From the NCBI GenBank assembly GCA_018896525.1, contig JAHIMR010000113.1, forward strand, positions 1 through 55,536: a DNA stretch of 55,536 bases. Reading direction: 5' to 3'. The DNA comes from Actinomycetota bacterium. Its GTDB lineage: Bacteria > Actinomycetota > Geothermincolia > Fen-727 > Anoxymicrobiaceae. Below are positions 28,465 through 36,779 of the stretch, piece after piece. The notes under the pieces were generated by a model that ran no database searches, was not told the origin of the DNA, and worked only from the letters and a program-made list of their open reading frames with translations. The translations under genes and the position numbers were made by a program. Each line of letters begins with the position of its first letter. Position 1 is the first letter of the stretch.

Positions 28465-29022
28465 CTAGAACGAGACCTTGGGGACTTCCTTGTAATCGGG
28501 CGTCTCCGGCTCGAAGTACTCGCGCTTCTCGGTGAACTTGAACATCCCCGCGATCACGTTCGCCGGGAACTTCTGGCGCGCTATATCGTAGGACATCACC
28601 GAGTCGTTGTAGAACTGCCGGGCGTAGGCTATCTTGTTCTCGGTCCCGCTGAGTTCCTCCTGGAGCGCCAGGAAGTTCTGGTTGGCCTTGAGGTCAGGAT
28701 ACGCCTCAGCGACCGCGAACAGGTTCTTGAGCGCACCGCTGAGCATTCCCTCGGCCTGGGCGTTCTCGCCAACGGTCGAAGCGTTCATCATCGCGGTGCG
28801 CGCCTTGGTGACCCCCTCCAGGGTCTCCCGCTCGTGGGACGCGTAGCCCTTGACCGTCTCCACCAGGTTCGGTATGAGGTCAGCCCTGCGGTTCAGTTGC
28901 ACATCAATCTGATGCCAGGCGTTCTCCACCCGGTTCCTGTAACGGACCAGCTTGTTATACAGGAAAACGACAAAGCCGATGATAAGCAACACCAGGACAC
29001 CGATCAGTATCCCTATCCACAT
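28465..29022 (-). CDS. lemA: LemA family membrane protein
   Basis: A 185-residue protein with one N-terminal helix (2-24), then [32 protein letters not shown], the LemA signature, then a helical body ending [14 protein letters not shown]. LemA proteins form coiled-coil bundles at the membrane and occur next to HtpX; their role is not settled. A strong ribosome site (GGAGG) precedes ATG 29022, and an extended -10 promoter lies at 29073-29081. Confidence 0.95.
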   Translation of the reverse strand: MWIGILIGVLVLLIIGFVVFLYNKLVRYRNRVENAWHQIDVQLNRRADLIPNLVETVKGYASHERETLEGVTKARTAMMNASTVGENAQAEGMLSGALKNLFAVAEAYPDLKANQNFLALQEELSGTENKIAYARQFYNDSVMSYDIARQKFPANVIAGMFKFTEKREYFEPETPDYKEVPKVSF

Positions 29023-29072
29023 ACGAATCCTCCTTCCATTTCCTTTCCGGTAACGTGATTGTCAATTTAGTG

Positions 29073-29081
29073 ATTATAGCA
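29073..29081 (-). promoter_or_regulatory. Extended -10 promoter for lemA-htpX-DUF3048
   Basis: The minus strand reads TGCTATAAT, an extended -10 (TGn plus perfect TATAAT), about 50 bases upstream of the lemA ATG. No good -35 is seen, as is usual for extended -10 promoters. The same nonamer precedes comM at 52930. Confidence 0.6.
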
Positions 29082-29110
29082 GTATTGTCGTTGGAGCGTT
29101 AAGGTCAGGG

Positions 29111-29752
29111 TTAGGCTCGCAGGAGCGTCAGTACACCGTCAACCACGAAGTACCCGGCAAAAACGGCTACCAGCAGGCCGCATGCGTATAGCACAATGTG
29201 GTAGACCCGGTCGCTAATCCGCCCGCGCCCGCGGGAAACCACGAAGCTTACGGCCGAGTACCAGAGGAAGTCGGCCAGTATGTGCCCGGTGTAGAAGAAC
29301 ACCAGCCCGATGATCCCGTGTTCCAGAGAAACCAGTATGTAGCCCGCTCCGATGGTAGCCCACCATATAATCCAGCCGGGGTTGGAGACGCTTACCCAGA
29401 TACCGGCCACTACCGGGCCCCAGTCGACCTCACGCTTCTCGGTGAGATCAAGCGCTATCCCCTGATGCACATCTATGAATATCCTGGCGGCAATCCACAC
29501 CAGGAACATCCCCCCCGCCACGCCGATGACCCCCACCACGGTCTTGTTGTCGAGCACGCTGTTAAGCCCCACCGTGAACAGAACCGCGAGGATGAACTCC
29601 GGGATGGCATGCCCGACAACCAGCAGGGGCCCGGACCAGAACCCTTTCTTGTACGCCTCGGTGACCGCCACCGACAGCATCGGGCCCGGCATCATCGCGC
29701 CGGAAAGACCAATCACCATGGAGGAAAAGAATATCCCGATAAGCGCGCCCAC
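29111..29752 (-). CDS. LysE/RhtB-type amino-acid exporter
   Basis: A 213-residue integral membrane protein with about six helices. The N-terminus GLSGAMMPGPMLSVAVTEAYKKGFWSG (partly quoted) contains the PGP-centred motif of LysE transporters, and the middle has VSNPGWIIWWATIGAGY. It likely exports amino acids or related small solutes; substrate unknown. It starts 5 bases after the inositol-phosphatase gene and shares its operon. Confidence 0.85.
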   Translation of the reverse strand: MGALIGIFFSSMVIGLSGAMMPGPMLSVAVTEAYKKGFWSGPLLVVGHAIPEFILAVLFTVGLNSVLDNKTVVGVIGVAGGMFLVWIAARIFIDVHQGIALDLTEKREVDWGPVVAGIWVSVSNPGWIIWWATIGAGYILVSLEHGIIGLVFFYTGHILADFLWYSAVSFVVSRGRGRISDRVYHIVLYACGLLVAVFAGYFVVDGVLTLLRA

Positions 29753-29757
29753 GTGTC

Positions 29758-30759
29758 TTACTCCTCGCTGGGGCCGCCGTACCGGCCGACCAACCGCTTC
29801 ATGCCCCTATCCAGGTACCGGAGCACCTGTTGGTGCAACTGCCGGTTCGCCGATATCACCGCCGATATCTGCCCTCCGCCGTCGCGGGGGACAAGCAGGT
29901 AACTGTCCAGTGGTTCACCATAAGCATCGGAGACAACGGCACCGCTCTCGGACGCTACCAGCGCCGCCGCGGCCAGGTCGTAGGGGTAATTGTTTAGTAT
30001 CGCGCCGTGGCCTACTTCCAGGAACCTCTCCCTTACCGCCTGCACCTCGTCCGCCATGCGCTGGCCGACATCCACATAGGCGTCCATCTCCCCGGTCACG
30101 ATCCTGTTGATGCAAAACGTCGCGCTTCCAAGGTCGAAGCAACCGCCGTCAACCGAACTCAGATCGACCAGTTCTCCCAGGACGATGATGAGTGGCTCCG
30201 CCGGCCGGCCCCTGAAGCCAAGCGTCCAGAAGATACTGTGCGGGTCGACCTTGCCGGATAGCCGGGGGGACACCGGCGACCCGTCAACCTCGATAGTCGT
30301 CCCGCCTCCCCTTACCGCGGAGAAAACCGCGTCGTTCTTGATCTCGCTCACTACTCCCAGGAACACGTCGCCAAGCGTGAGTGACCCGCACCCGTTTCCG
30401 GTGAACGGGGCCGCCGCGACCGACACGCAACACGACTCCAGCCCGGCCGCCGCAGGCCGGGTCCCGTCGATAGGGTCAATCACCAGGAGGTACTCGGGAC
30501 TCCCCACCACCGTCAACCCGCGATCCTCGGTGTAGTAGGCGATGTCCCCGCGCTCGTCCATGAAAGAAGCCACTTCTCGCTCGGCGACCTCGTCAATCCT
30601 GAAGGTGGCGTCCCCGGAAGCGCCGTGCCCCTCGATCCCCTTGGCGACGGCGGTCCCCAGTAGGGGTCGCACCGCCCGCCCGACTCTCTCGCACATCTCC
30701 CGGATGGCGCCAATCAACTCGCGGTGCTCTTCAGATACGTTCACTGTCACCTCTCCCAT
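29758..30759 (-). CDS. Inositol-monophosphatase-family phosphatase
   Basis: A Mg-dependent, Li-sensitive-fold sugar phosphatase, about 333 aa. It carries VIDPIDGTRPA (metal-binding DPIDGT), GDATFRIDEVAE and the C-terminal YDLAAAALVASESGAVVSD. The glutamate of the usual GEE motif corresponds to YYTEDRG. It could act on inositol phosphate, fructose 1,6-bisphosphate or a related ester; a role in inositol supply for PI lipids is plausible given the nearby PIM-type cluster (inference). I chose ATG 30759, preceded by GAGAGG; the frame extends to 30813. Confidence 0.82.
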   Translation of the reverse strand: MGEVTVNVSEEHRELIGAIREMCERVGRAVRPLLGTAVAKGIEGHGASGDATFRIDEVAEREVASFMDERGDIAYYTEDRGLTVVGSPEYLLVIDPIDGTRPAAAGLESCCVSVAAAPFTGNGCGSLTLGDVFLGVVSEIKNDAVFSAVRGGGTTIEVDGSPVSPRLSGKVDPHSIFWTLGFRGRPAEPLIIVLGELVDLSSVDGGCFDLGSATFCINRIVTGEMDAYVDVGQRMADEVQAVRERFLEVGHGAILNNYPYDLAAAALVASESGAVVSDAYGEPLDSYLLVPRDGGGQISAVISANRQLHQQVLRYLDRGMKRLVGRYGGPSEE

Positions 30760-30809
30760 AGAGTCGACCTCTCCATCTTCCTCTCTTCGCCCGCATGGGT
30801 TGGACACCG

Positions 30810-30839
30810 TCAAGCATAGTCAATAAATCAAGCGTAGTC
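30810..30839. promoter_or_regulatory. 12-base direct repeat upstream of the phosphatase gene
   Basis: TCAAGCATAGTC (30810-30821) and TCAAGCGTAGTC (30828-30839) are 11/12 identical and 18 bases apart start to start. This spacing could suit a regulator binding two sites on nearly the same helix face. No regulator is known. Confidence 0.35.
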
Positions 30840-30868
30840 CAAACACCACCGACTTCACCCGAGCAATA

Positions 30869-30951
30869 GTGTCCCGTCTCACAAATACAATGGTATTCGA
30901 ACGCCGCTGCATCCGCTCTCGGTGCGTCACCGTACTTATGAGACGGGACAC
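30869..30951 (+). repeat. Dispersed structured repeat, family B, short copy 2
   Basis: 83 bases with perfect 13-base inverted ends, GTGTCCCGTCTCA and its complement. It shares ATTCGAACGCCGCTGCATCC and GCTCTCGGTGCGTCACCGTA with the long copies, but the central ~85 bases holding the internal hairpin are missing. It lies between the divergent phosphatase and zinc-ribbon genes. Confidence 0.9.
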
Positions 30952-31018
30952 CAGTACTTGTGCAATTCCGCCCTTGCTACTACTATGCGAGTATGACCTA
31001 CACGTTAGGGGTGTTCTT

Positions 31019-32245
31019 TTGAGAGAGTGCGATCGGTGTGGTTTCATGAACCCGGACAAGGCCGGGTACTGTATCAAGTGCCGGTACTACATGGATGAAG
31101 GCGAAGCCCCGAGGCCGGGGGATGACAAGAGCAAACCGGACCTCGCCCCGCCCAGTCCCGACCTCGACGACACGTTCTCCGGGAGATCCATTCTTGACGT
31201 GGGTGGCTACGGCATTGGCGGCACCGCCCCGGGCGATGTCTATGGGCCTCCCCCGTCAGACGCCTACGCGGTCATGACCGGTAAGTACGATAAACCCCCG
31301 ACCAAGAAAAAGCGTGGCGTCTCCCGCCGAAAGTCTCCGCCCTTGAAGCGCAAACCGAAACCTCCCGCAAGCATGTCGCGGCCGTCGAGGCCGGGCGGCA
31401 GGGTCACAAAGGGGCTGCCCCCTCCTCTCGCGTCTGGAGCGGTACCCTCAGAGGCCGGCGGCCGGCCCCGGGGTAAACCCCGTACAGTGAGCGCGAAGCG
31501 GCCTCGGCCTTCCATTCCACGCCCTGACATGGCCGCATTCGCCAGGGTCGGTGAGTTCACCACGCCCCGCAACGTGATGACCGCCATCGCCGGTTTCCTT
31601 GTCCTGTTGGCGCTCATTTTCGCCCTCACCGGAGGTGGCTACTTCTCCAGCCAGGAATCCGGGTTGCTGGACAGGTCCGCCGCCGCCATGCGCTCGCTGA
31701 CATCGGTGCACCTGGGGGCCGATATGCTGCTTGACTCCGAGAAGGAAGGTGCCGTGTCCATCAACCTCCAGGTGGACGCAACCGAAAGTGGGGACCTTCG
31801 GGCCACCCGCACCATCGTTTCACCTGACGGCTCCGGCGTGGCCGAGTACGTCCGATCCGGCGATGTGGCGGACGTGTCCAGGGACGGAGGGGCCTGGGAG
31901 CCCGCCGAGAGCCCCGACGAGCTCGACCTCTCTTTTGACTCCATCTACTGGAGCAGTTCCGGGGTCAGGCAGGTCAACAAAGAACCCGTCGGCGGTGTGG
32001 AGTGCGACCATATGGCATACAGCGGTGGGAGCCCTTTCCTGACAGGCCTGATCCCCGGCTCCGAAGCCACCCCCAACACGCGGGTCAATATTGAGGTCTG
32101 GATAGACCCCAAAGACAACTACGTGAGGCACGTTCGAATAGACGCCACCGACCTCGAGGTCGATGGGTTAGGCCACTGCGACTGCCACCTGGAAGCGGAT
32201 TTCTCGAACTTCGACGTCCCCCTCGAGATCACCCCGCCCGTCTAA
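31019..32245 (+). CDS. Zinc-ribbon, single-helix protein with LppX/LprG-like exported domain
   Basis: A 408-residue protein. The N-terminus carries a zinc ribbon with C4, C7, C18 and C21 (RECDRCG...YCIKC). A long Pro/Lys/Arg-rich disordered linker (about 35-180) follows, then one membrane helix at about 186-208. The exported domain begins LDRSAAAMRSLTSVHLGADM and is beta-rich with a late GHCDCHLEADFSNF; its form recalls the LolA/LppX_LprAFG lipoprotein fold that carries lipids. I chose TTG 31019 with AGGGGTG 5 bases upstream; the frame back to 30869 runs through the repeat. It lies next to lipid-mannoside genes. Function is inferred only. Confidence 0.72.
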   Translation: MRECDRCGFMNPDKAGYCIKCRYYMDEGEAPRPGDDKSKPDLAPPSPDLDDTFSGRSILDVGGYGIGGTAPGDVYGPPPSDAYAVMTGKYDKPPTKKKRGVSRRKSPPLKRKPKPPASMSRPSRPGGRVTKGLPPPLASGAVPSEAGGRPRGKPRTVSAKRPRPSIPRPDMAAFARVGEFTTPRNVMTAIAGFLVLLALIFALTGGGYFSSQESGLLDRSAAAMRSLTSVHLGADMLLDSEKEGAVSINLQVDATESGDLRATRTIVSPDGSGVAEYVRSGDVADVSRDGGAWEPAESPDELDLSFDSIYWSSSGVRQVNKEPVGGVECDHMAYSGGSPFLTGLIPGSEATPNTRVNIEVWIDPKDNYVRHVRIDATDLEVDGLGHCDCHLEADFSNFDVPLEITPPV

Positions 32246-32311
32246 AACGCAACAATGGTGCCAGGCACCAAACGTGCAAAACGCAACAATGGTGCCAGGC
32301 ACCAAACGTGC
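32244..32311. repeat. Two tandem GTGCC-type palindromic repeat units
   Basis: AAAACGCAACAATGGTGCCAGGCACCAAACGTGC occurs twice in tandem, in the opposite orientation to the pair at 12751. It fills the space between the convergent zinc-ribbon and mannosyltransferase genes and may serve as a two-way terminator or RNA-stabilising hairpin. Confidence 0.9.
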
Positions 32312-32313
32312 AG

Positions 32314-33411
32314 TCAGGGGGAGTAAAGTTGCTCGAGGCGCGTGGCCAGCAGTTCCCAGGAGAACTGCTTGACCCCCGCGAGCCCGGCGTCAGCGAGTTC
32401 ACCACGAAGCCGTTCGTCCGTGATCAGCTCCGTCAACCCTTGTGCCAGTTTCCCGGCATTGCCGGTCTCGAACATGATGCCCCCACCGGCGCTACTCACC
32501 ACGTCACTGTAACCGGGGATGTCCGATGCCACCACCGGCGTGCCTGACGCCATCGCTTCCAGCAGAATCACCCCGAAGCTCTCCCCCCCCAGCGCGGGAG
32601 CGCAGAAGAGGTCCGCCGCGGCGTAGAAAGCGGGCAGGTCGCTGTTGCTGACGAACCCGGTGGCGGTTATCCTGCCGCGCACGTCCTCGTCGACACCACG
32701 AAGAAGTTCGGGCGAGTCGAGACCGGACCCCACCAGCATAAGCCGGCAGCCTGGGACATCCCGCGACACCCTGCCAAACGCCTCGAGCAGTATATCAAGC
32801 CCCTTCCTGGGCTCGTTTCTGCCGACGAAAAGCACAACCGGCCCACCGGGAGGGAACTCGCGCGGCCGCTCGAGCCCGGGGGTAAAGCGTTCCAGGTCAA
32901 CCCCGTTGGGAACTATCTCATAGCGGCCCGGAAAGTAACGGGAAACCAGCGACATTGCTGAAGGTGAGACGGCGATACGGCAGTCGATCCGCCGGTCTAC
33001 GCCCCGGTAACACGCCCTGGCGATGTTGTACTGTACTGGCCGCCCCCCGCCGGCCGAGTGGAACGTCGCCACCACCCGGCACGGCACCGCCCTCACCGCC
33101 GCGGTGGCGGCGAGAGGGACGAACGGCTCGTGGACGTGCACGATGTCGAACTCGCCTTTTCGCAGGATGCCACCTACCCGTCTTCCGGCCCCCGGAAGTA
33201 GCGCTACCCGCGCAATCGAACCGTTCGCGGGAATCGGGAGTGAACGGCCGGCGCTCTCGTAATGGACTCCGGGCATCTCCCCTCCGCGATCCGGGGCTAT
33301 CACGGTGACCCGATGGCCGCGTCGAACCATTTGCGTGGCAAGCCCCTCCACATGATTGTTGACCCCACCGGGGTGCGCCCAGGAGTACGGTGATACGATA
33401 GCTATGTTCAC
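32314..33411 (-). CDS. GT4 glycosyltransferase, PimA-like
   Basis: A GT-B fold transferase, about 366 aa, most like the phosphatidylinositol mannosyltransferase PimA. It opens NIAIVSPYSWAHPGGVNNHV, with the PGG loop of PimA-type enzymes. The C-terminal half has VLFVGRNEPRKGLDILLEA and the donor-binding EX7E region GGESFGVILLEAMASGTPVVAS (partly quoted). It starts at GTG 33411, and the frame extends to 33435. With the acyltransferase and CDP-alcohol phosphotransferase at 35231-36612 it forms a split PIM-type cluster. The donor and acceptor are inferred from context. Confidence 0.85.
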   Translation of the reverse strand: MNIAIVSPYSWAHPGGVNNHVEGLATQMVRRGHRVTVIAPDRGGEMPGVHYESAGRSLPIPANGSIARVALLPGAGRRVGGILRKGEFDIVHVHEPFVPLAATAAVRAVPCRVVATFHSAGGGRPVQYNIARACYRGVDRRIDCRIAVSPSAMSLVSRYFPGRYEIVPNGVDLERFTPGLERPREFPPGGPVVLFVGRNEPRKGLDILLEAFGRVSRDVPGCRLMLVGSGLDSPELLRGVDEDVRGRITATGFVSNSDLPAFYAAADLFCAPALGGESFGVILLEAMASGTPVVASDIPGYSDVVSSAGGGIMFETGNAGKLAQGLTELITDERLRGELADAGLAGVKQFSWELLATRLEQLYSP

Positions 33412-33500
33412 GGCACCACCACCGTGCGGTAACACCGGAAATCAGTTATCATTCTTCGCGCGCCGCCGTTGAGGGCGCATGAAGGCGAGGAAACAGAAAG

Positions 33501-34145
33501 ATGGTTTGCCTCACACTCCTTATAGGGCTCGACAGGTCGGTGTTCGACGGTATCAACTCGCTGGCGGGAAGCTCCACCGTGACAGACTGGCTGGCCCGTC
33601 TCGGTGCCGACGATCACGTCATACCCATCGCCCTCGTATTGCTGGTGGCCCTGGTGCTCCTGACAGCGAAAAACAGACGAGAGCGCCGGTCCGCTTTCTC
33701 CTGCGTGATCTGCACGCTCCTTGCGGCCGCCCTGTCCATGGCCGTTCTTTACCTCTTGAACACTCATTTCTTCAGGCCCAGGCCGTTCTCAAGCCGGACC
33801 GTCAACCTCCTCTTCTACCATAACACCGATTCCGCTTTCCCTTCCAATCCGGCGGCCCTGGCGTTCGCCCTCTCGTTCGCGGTGCTGTTCTACCGGCGTA
33901 AGGTGGGCGCGATCATGCTCGCTCTCTCATTGTACATGGGCCTGTGCCGGATAGTGGTCGGGGTCCACTACCCGCTGGATATCGTGGGAGGACTTATGCT
34001 CGGCCTGGCCTGCGCCTTGCTGGCAAACGCCGCTGAAGGCCTCTACCGGCCGGCCGGCCGATGGCTCACGTCCGCCCTGTACAGGCTTCTGGCCACCTGG
34101 AGGCCTCCCGGCGCTTCCGGCGAGGTGGGAGGCGGTGAACGGTGA
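33501..34145 (+). CDS. PAP2-family membrane protein with altered catalytic motifs
   Basis: A 214-residue protein with about six helices and the PAP2 (type 2 phosphatidic acid phosphatase) layout. Motif 1 appears as NTHFFRPRP (87-95), with Asn where Lys is expected. Motif 2 reads FPSNPA (113-118), with Pro117 replacing the proton-donating His. Motif 3 is CRIVVGVHYPLD (149-160), keeping Arg150, His156 and Asp160. So two of three motifs lack a key residue, and a classical phosphatase reaction is doubtful. The downstream hydrolase-like gene overlaps its stop (GTGA). Confidence 0.8.
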   Translation: MVCLTLLIGLDRSVFDGINSLAGSSTVTDWLARLGADDHVIPIALVLLVALVLLTAKNRRERRSAFSCVICTLLAAALSMAVLYLLNTHFFRPRPFSSRTVNLLFYHNTDSAFPSNPAALAFALSFAVLFYRRKVGAIMLALSLYMGLCRIVVGVHYPLDIVGGLMLGLACALLANAAEGLYRPAGRWLTSALYRLLATWRPPGASGEVGGGER

Positions 34146-35230
34146 CCAGGTTGATCCATATGCGTGGGGACATCACCGGCGCTCTCCTTTTCTGCACGCT
34201 CCTGTTCCTGGGTATCTGGCAGTTGGTGGTGTCCTGGAAGAAGCTCAACGGGTTCTCGCTCACCGGGTACCCGGATAGAAGGAAGCTCAGCTTCGTCTTC
34301 GGGCTCGTGCTGGTCATCGGCGCCTGCGGCTGGTACCTCTCCCGCCCGGGGCACTTCGCGTCCCCCGACGTCGAGGGGTCCGAGATGCTGCTGCTTCTGG
34401 TGGTGGGCTTCCTGGCCGCTACGGTGATCCAGGGAGCGCTGGCTTCGGTGGCGTTCCGGCGGAAATACCTGCGGTACCCCCCGGCCTCCGAAGGGGAACG
34501 GGGCGAAGAGCCCCTGGAGAAGTTGGCTGTACCGGTTGAAGAGAGCCTGGTTCCCGCGTTGTTCGGCCCACCCGCAGGGGGTGAACCGACCGTCGCCGGG
34601 GTCTTGCTTCTCCACGACTACAGCGGCACAAAGGAGGACACCAACCACATTGCCGCATACCTGCGGGCGCGCGGCCACGCCACCCTGGCGGTCGACCTCG
34701 ATGGTCACGGAGAGAACCCGAGAGGGGTGATTTCGCCCTCGATGGAGGCGCTAATGAACGAAGCGGCCACGCTACTGAGGGACAGGAGTTCAAGAAGCGA
34801 GATATCGGTCGTCGGTATCGGGCTTGGAGGGACCCTCGCCATCCGCCTCGCCGCCGCGGACGCTTCCGTCGAGCGAGCGGTCGCCCTCGACCCTCCGACA
34901 ACCGAGGATGGCGGTTGGCCAACGGTCAACGCCCTCAGGGAGCTCAAGCCGATCGACCTCGCCGCCGGGTTCCTGAGGCCCGCCGCGCGCTCTGAGGATA
35001 AGGGCGGGATAACTCTTTCAAAGATGCTTGTGCTCATGCCTCCGGCCGGCACCGCCGGAAACGGCGTAACCGTCATAGGCACGGCCGGCACCTGGTTCAA
35101 CTCGCCGGCGGCCCTGCGTGGATGCTACGGGGAGTGTGGACCGGGAAAGCTCGTCCTCCTTCCCGGCAGGCATGCCTCAATCGCCTCCGGTAAAACGACC
35201 CTCGAAGCCATACTGAATGCTCTCAGTTGA
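34142..35230 (+). CDS. Membrane-anchored alpha/beta-hydrolase-fold protein, probably inactive
   Basis: 362 aa with three N-terminal helices (about 12-30, 50-66 and 82-103), then a hydrolase fold. The oxyanion segment GVLLLHDYSGTKEDT and GHATLAVDLDGHGEN are clear. The nucleophile elbow, normally GxSxG, is GIGLG at 225-229, with Gly at the Ser position. The acid strand reads VTVIGTAGTW, without the usual Asp; the C-terminal His (GRHASIA) remains. It starts at GTG 34142, coupled to the PAP2 gene. Its stop abuts that of the acyltransferase on the other strand as TGATCA. It may bind rather than hydrolyse a lipid (inference). Confidence 0.75.
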   Translation: MTRLIHMRGDITGALLFCTLLFLGIWQLVVSWKKLNGFSLTGYPDRRKLSFVFGLVLVIGACGWYLSRPGHFASPDVEGSEMLLLLVVGFLAATVIQGALASVAFRRKYLRYPPASEGERGEEPLEKLAVPVEESLVPALFGPPAGGEPTVAGVLLLHDYSGTKEDTNHIAAYLRARGHATLAVDLDGHGENPRGVISPSMEALMNEAATLLRDRSSRSEISVVGIGLGGTLAIRLAAADASVERAVALDPPTTEDGGWPTVNALRELKPIDLAAGFLRPAARSEDKGGITLSKMLVLMPPAGTAGNGVTVIGTAGTWFNSPAALRGCYGECGPGKLVLLPGRHASIASGKTTLEAILNALS

Positions 35231-36109
35231 TCACTCCCGGTCCGACGGCCATGCCGGCATGAACATGTGCCACTGGGCGGGGTCCTCGCGGATCAACTCC
35301 TCCAGGCGCCGGGCGACCTCCTGCATAGCGTTCTGGATCACGGTTTCCCTGTCCCCCGAGCCGTCCAGGTACACCGGATCGGTAGCGTGGCCCAACCACG
35401 TCCCGTCATCCAGGTTCCTGACGCTCACGCAGACGATGGGAGAACCGCTCCTCAGCGCCAACGTGGCCGGCCCGGGTGGCAGCGTAGTACGCTCACCGAA
35501 GAACTCGACCTCCACGCCGCCCCCCTTAAGGTCACGGTCGCAGAGAAGGGCGAGAATCGTGCCGCTCTCGAGCGCGTCAACCATCCGGTCCCTGGTCTCC
35601 GCCTTCTTGTCGTAAGGGAAGATATCTATGCCGACCCCTTTTCTGAGCCTGCAAAACAGGTCGAACAACTCGCGGGGCCTGAGTATCTCCGCCACCGCCG
35701 CGAAACGCCCCAGGCTGGCGAGATAGACCGCGCCGGCCTCCCACGAGCCGTAGTGGGGAAGCACTATAAGAACGCCTTTACCATCAGCAACCGCCCTCTC
35801 CATGGGCTCCTGGTTGATCGTGTCGAACCTCTGCAGCACGTACTCCCGGGACAGCGTGGGCAACCAGAAGAGGTCCACCCAGTAATCCGCGTAGTAGCGG
35901 CAGGCCCGCTTAGCCGTGTCCCTCACCTGCCTGTCGCTCGCCTCCGGCCCCAGGGCACGCCTCATGTTCTTCAGCACCTGTCGGCGCTTTCGGGGGAACA
36001 TGTAGAAGTAGGCGAGCCCCCCGAACCCGGCAAACCACCTGGTAATCCTTATCGGCACCTTCCCGATAACCCAGCCCGCCACGATAAAAGCATAATAGAC
36101 GACCTTCAT
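35231..36109 (-). CDS. Lysophospholipid/PIM acyltransferase (PatA/HtrB-like)
   Basis: A membrane-associated acyltransferase of 292 aa. The HX4E motif lies in VLPHYGSWEAGAVYLASLG, and LCDRDLKGGGVEVEFFGERTTLPPGPATLA (partly quoted) follows as in lauroyl-acyltransferase relatives. The late AQWHMFMPAWP resembles PatA, which acylates phosphatidylinositol mannosides. It overlaps the CDP-alcohol phosphotransferase stop by four bases (ATGA). The order pgsA-acyltransferase-mannosyltransferase is that of actinobacterial PIM clusters, here interrupted by two plus-strand genes. Confidence 0.88.
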   Translation of the reverse strand: MKVVYYAFIVAGWVIGKVPIRITRWFAGFGGLAYFYMFPRKRRQVLKNMRRALGPEASDRQVRDTAKRACRYYADYWVDLFWLPTLSREYVLQRFDTINQEPMERAVADGKGVLIVLPHYGSWEAGAVYLASLGRFAAVAEILRPRELFDLFCRLRKGVGIDIFPYDKKAETRDRMVDALESGTILALLCDRDLKGGGVEVEFFGERTTLPPGPATLALRSGSPIVCVSVRNLDDGTWLGHATDPVYLDGSGDRETVIQNAMQEVARRLEELIREDPAQWHMFMPAWPSDRE

Positions 36110-36612
36110 TCTCTTAGTGCCCTCCAGACCTCGACGAACCGCTCTACCAGTGTCTCCGGCAACAGTACCGCGAGCACCCAGATAACTATTCGCAGTATCC
36201 AGGGGCTCAATGGTTCGAAAAAGAGCCCGAACACCAGCAAGATAATCCGTGGGGCTCTTGCCATCAGGCCTGCCTTACATGTCAGGCCGAACCCCTCCGC
36301 CTTCGCCCTCACGTAACTTATCAGAAACGAGGTTACAAGTAACACCAGTGCCAGGCCGACATAGACACCCTCGCCCTGCTTCAGGTAATAGACCATCAAC
36401 CCCAGGTAGATGGCGGCGTCGCTTACGCGGTCGGAGAACGAATCCAGAAACGAGCCGTATACGGTGACCCGGTCCAATTTCTTGGCGACGAATCCGTCCA
36501 CCAGGTCCATTATCCCCGAAAACGTCAGGAACACCGCCGCCAGTGGAATATTGCCTACCGCCAGGAAGTACCCGCAGAGGAAAGCGAGCGCCACCCCCAG
36601 GCAGGTCAGCAT
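36106..36612 (-). CDS. pgsA: CDP-alcohol phosphatidyltransferase (likely PI or PI-phosphate synthase)
   Basis: Membrane enzyme that joins CDP-diacylglycerol to a polar alcohol, probably inositol phosphate given the PIM-type context. The CDP-AP motif is at residues 36-61: D36xxD39G40xxA43K44, G53xxxD57xxxD61; AR appears as AK. As called here it begins ATG 36612, 168 aa. But the same frame continues upstream to about 36732 with RPFLWPFTRLGISPN, which matches the family's first helix. No ATG, GTG or TTG lies in that extension; the only candidates are CTG, ATA or ATC. The true start is therefore unclear. Confidence 0.85.
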   Translation of the reverse strand: MLTCLGVALAFLCGYFLAVGNIPLAAVFLTFSGIMDLVDGFVAKKLDRVTVYGSFLDSFSDRVSDAAIYLGLMVYYLKQGEGVYVGLALVLLVTSFLISYVRAKAEGFGLTCKAGLMARAPRIILLVFGLFFEPLSPWILRIVIWVLAVLLPETLVERFVEVWRALRE

Positions 36613-36779
36613 ATTGGGGGAGATGCCCAGCCTGGTGAACGGCCACAGGAACGGCCGTAAGACATGCTCGCTTAAGAACCGCAGCCCCTCATCTATCTTC
36701 TGCCCGGCGGATGCTTCAGGTGGTTCACTCCCCGACGCCCTGCCTGCCCCATCTGTCGATTCCTCTGCGATTCTATCTC

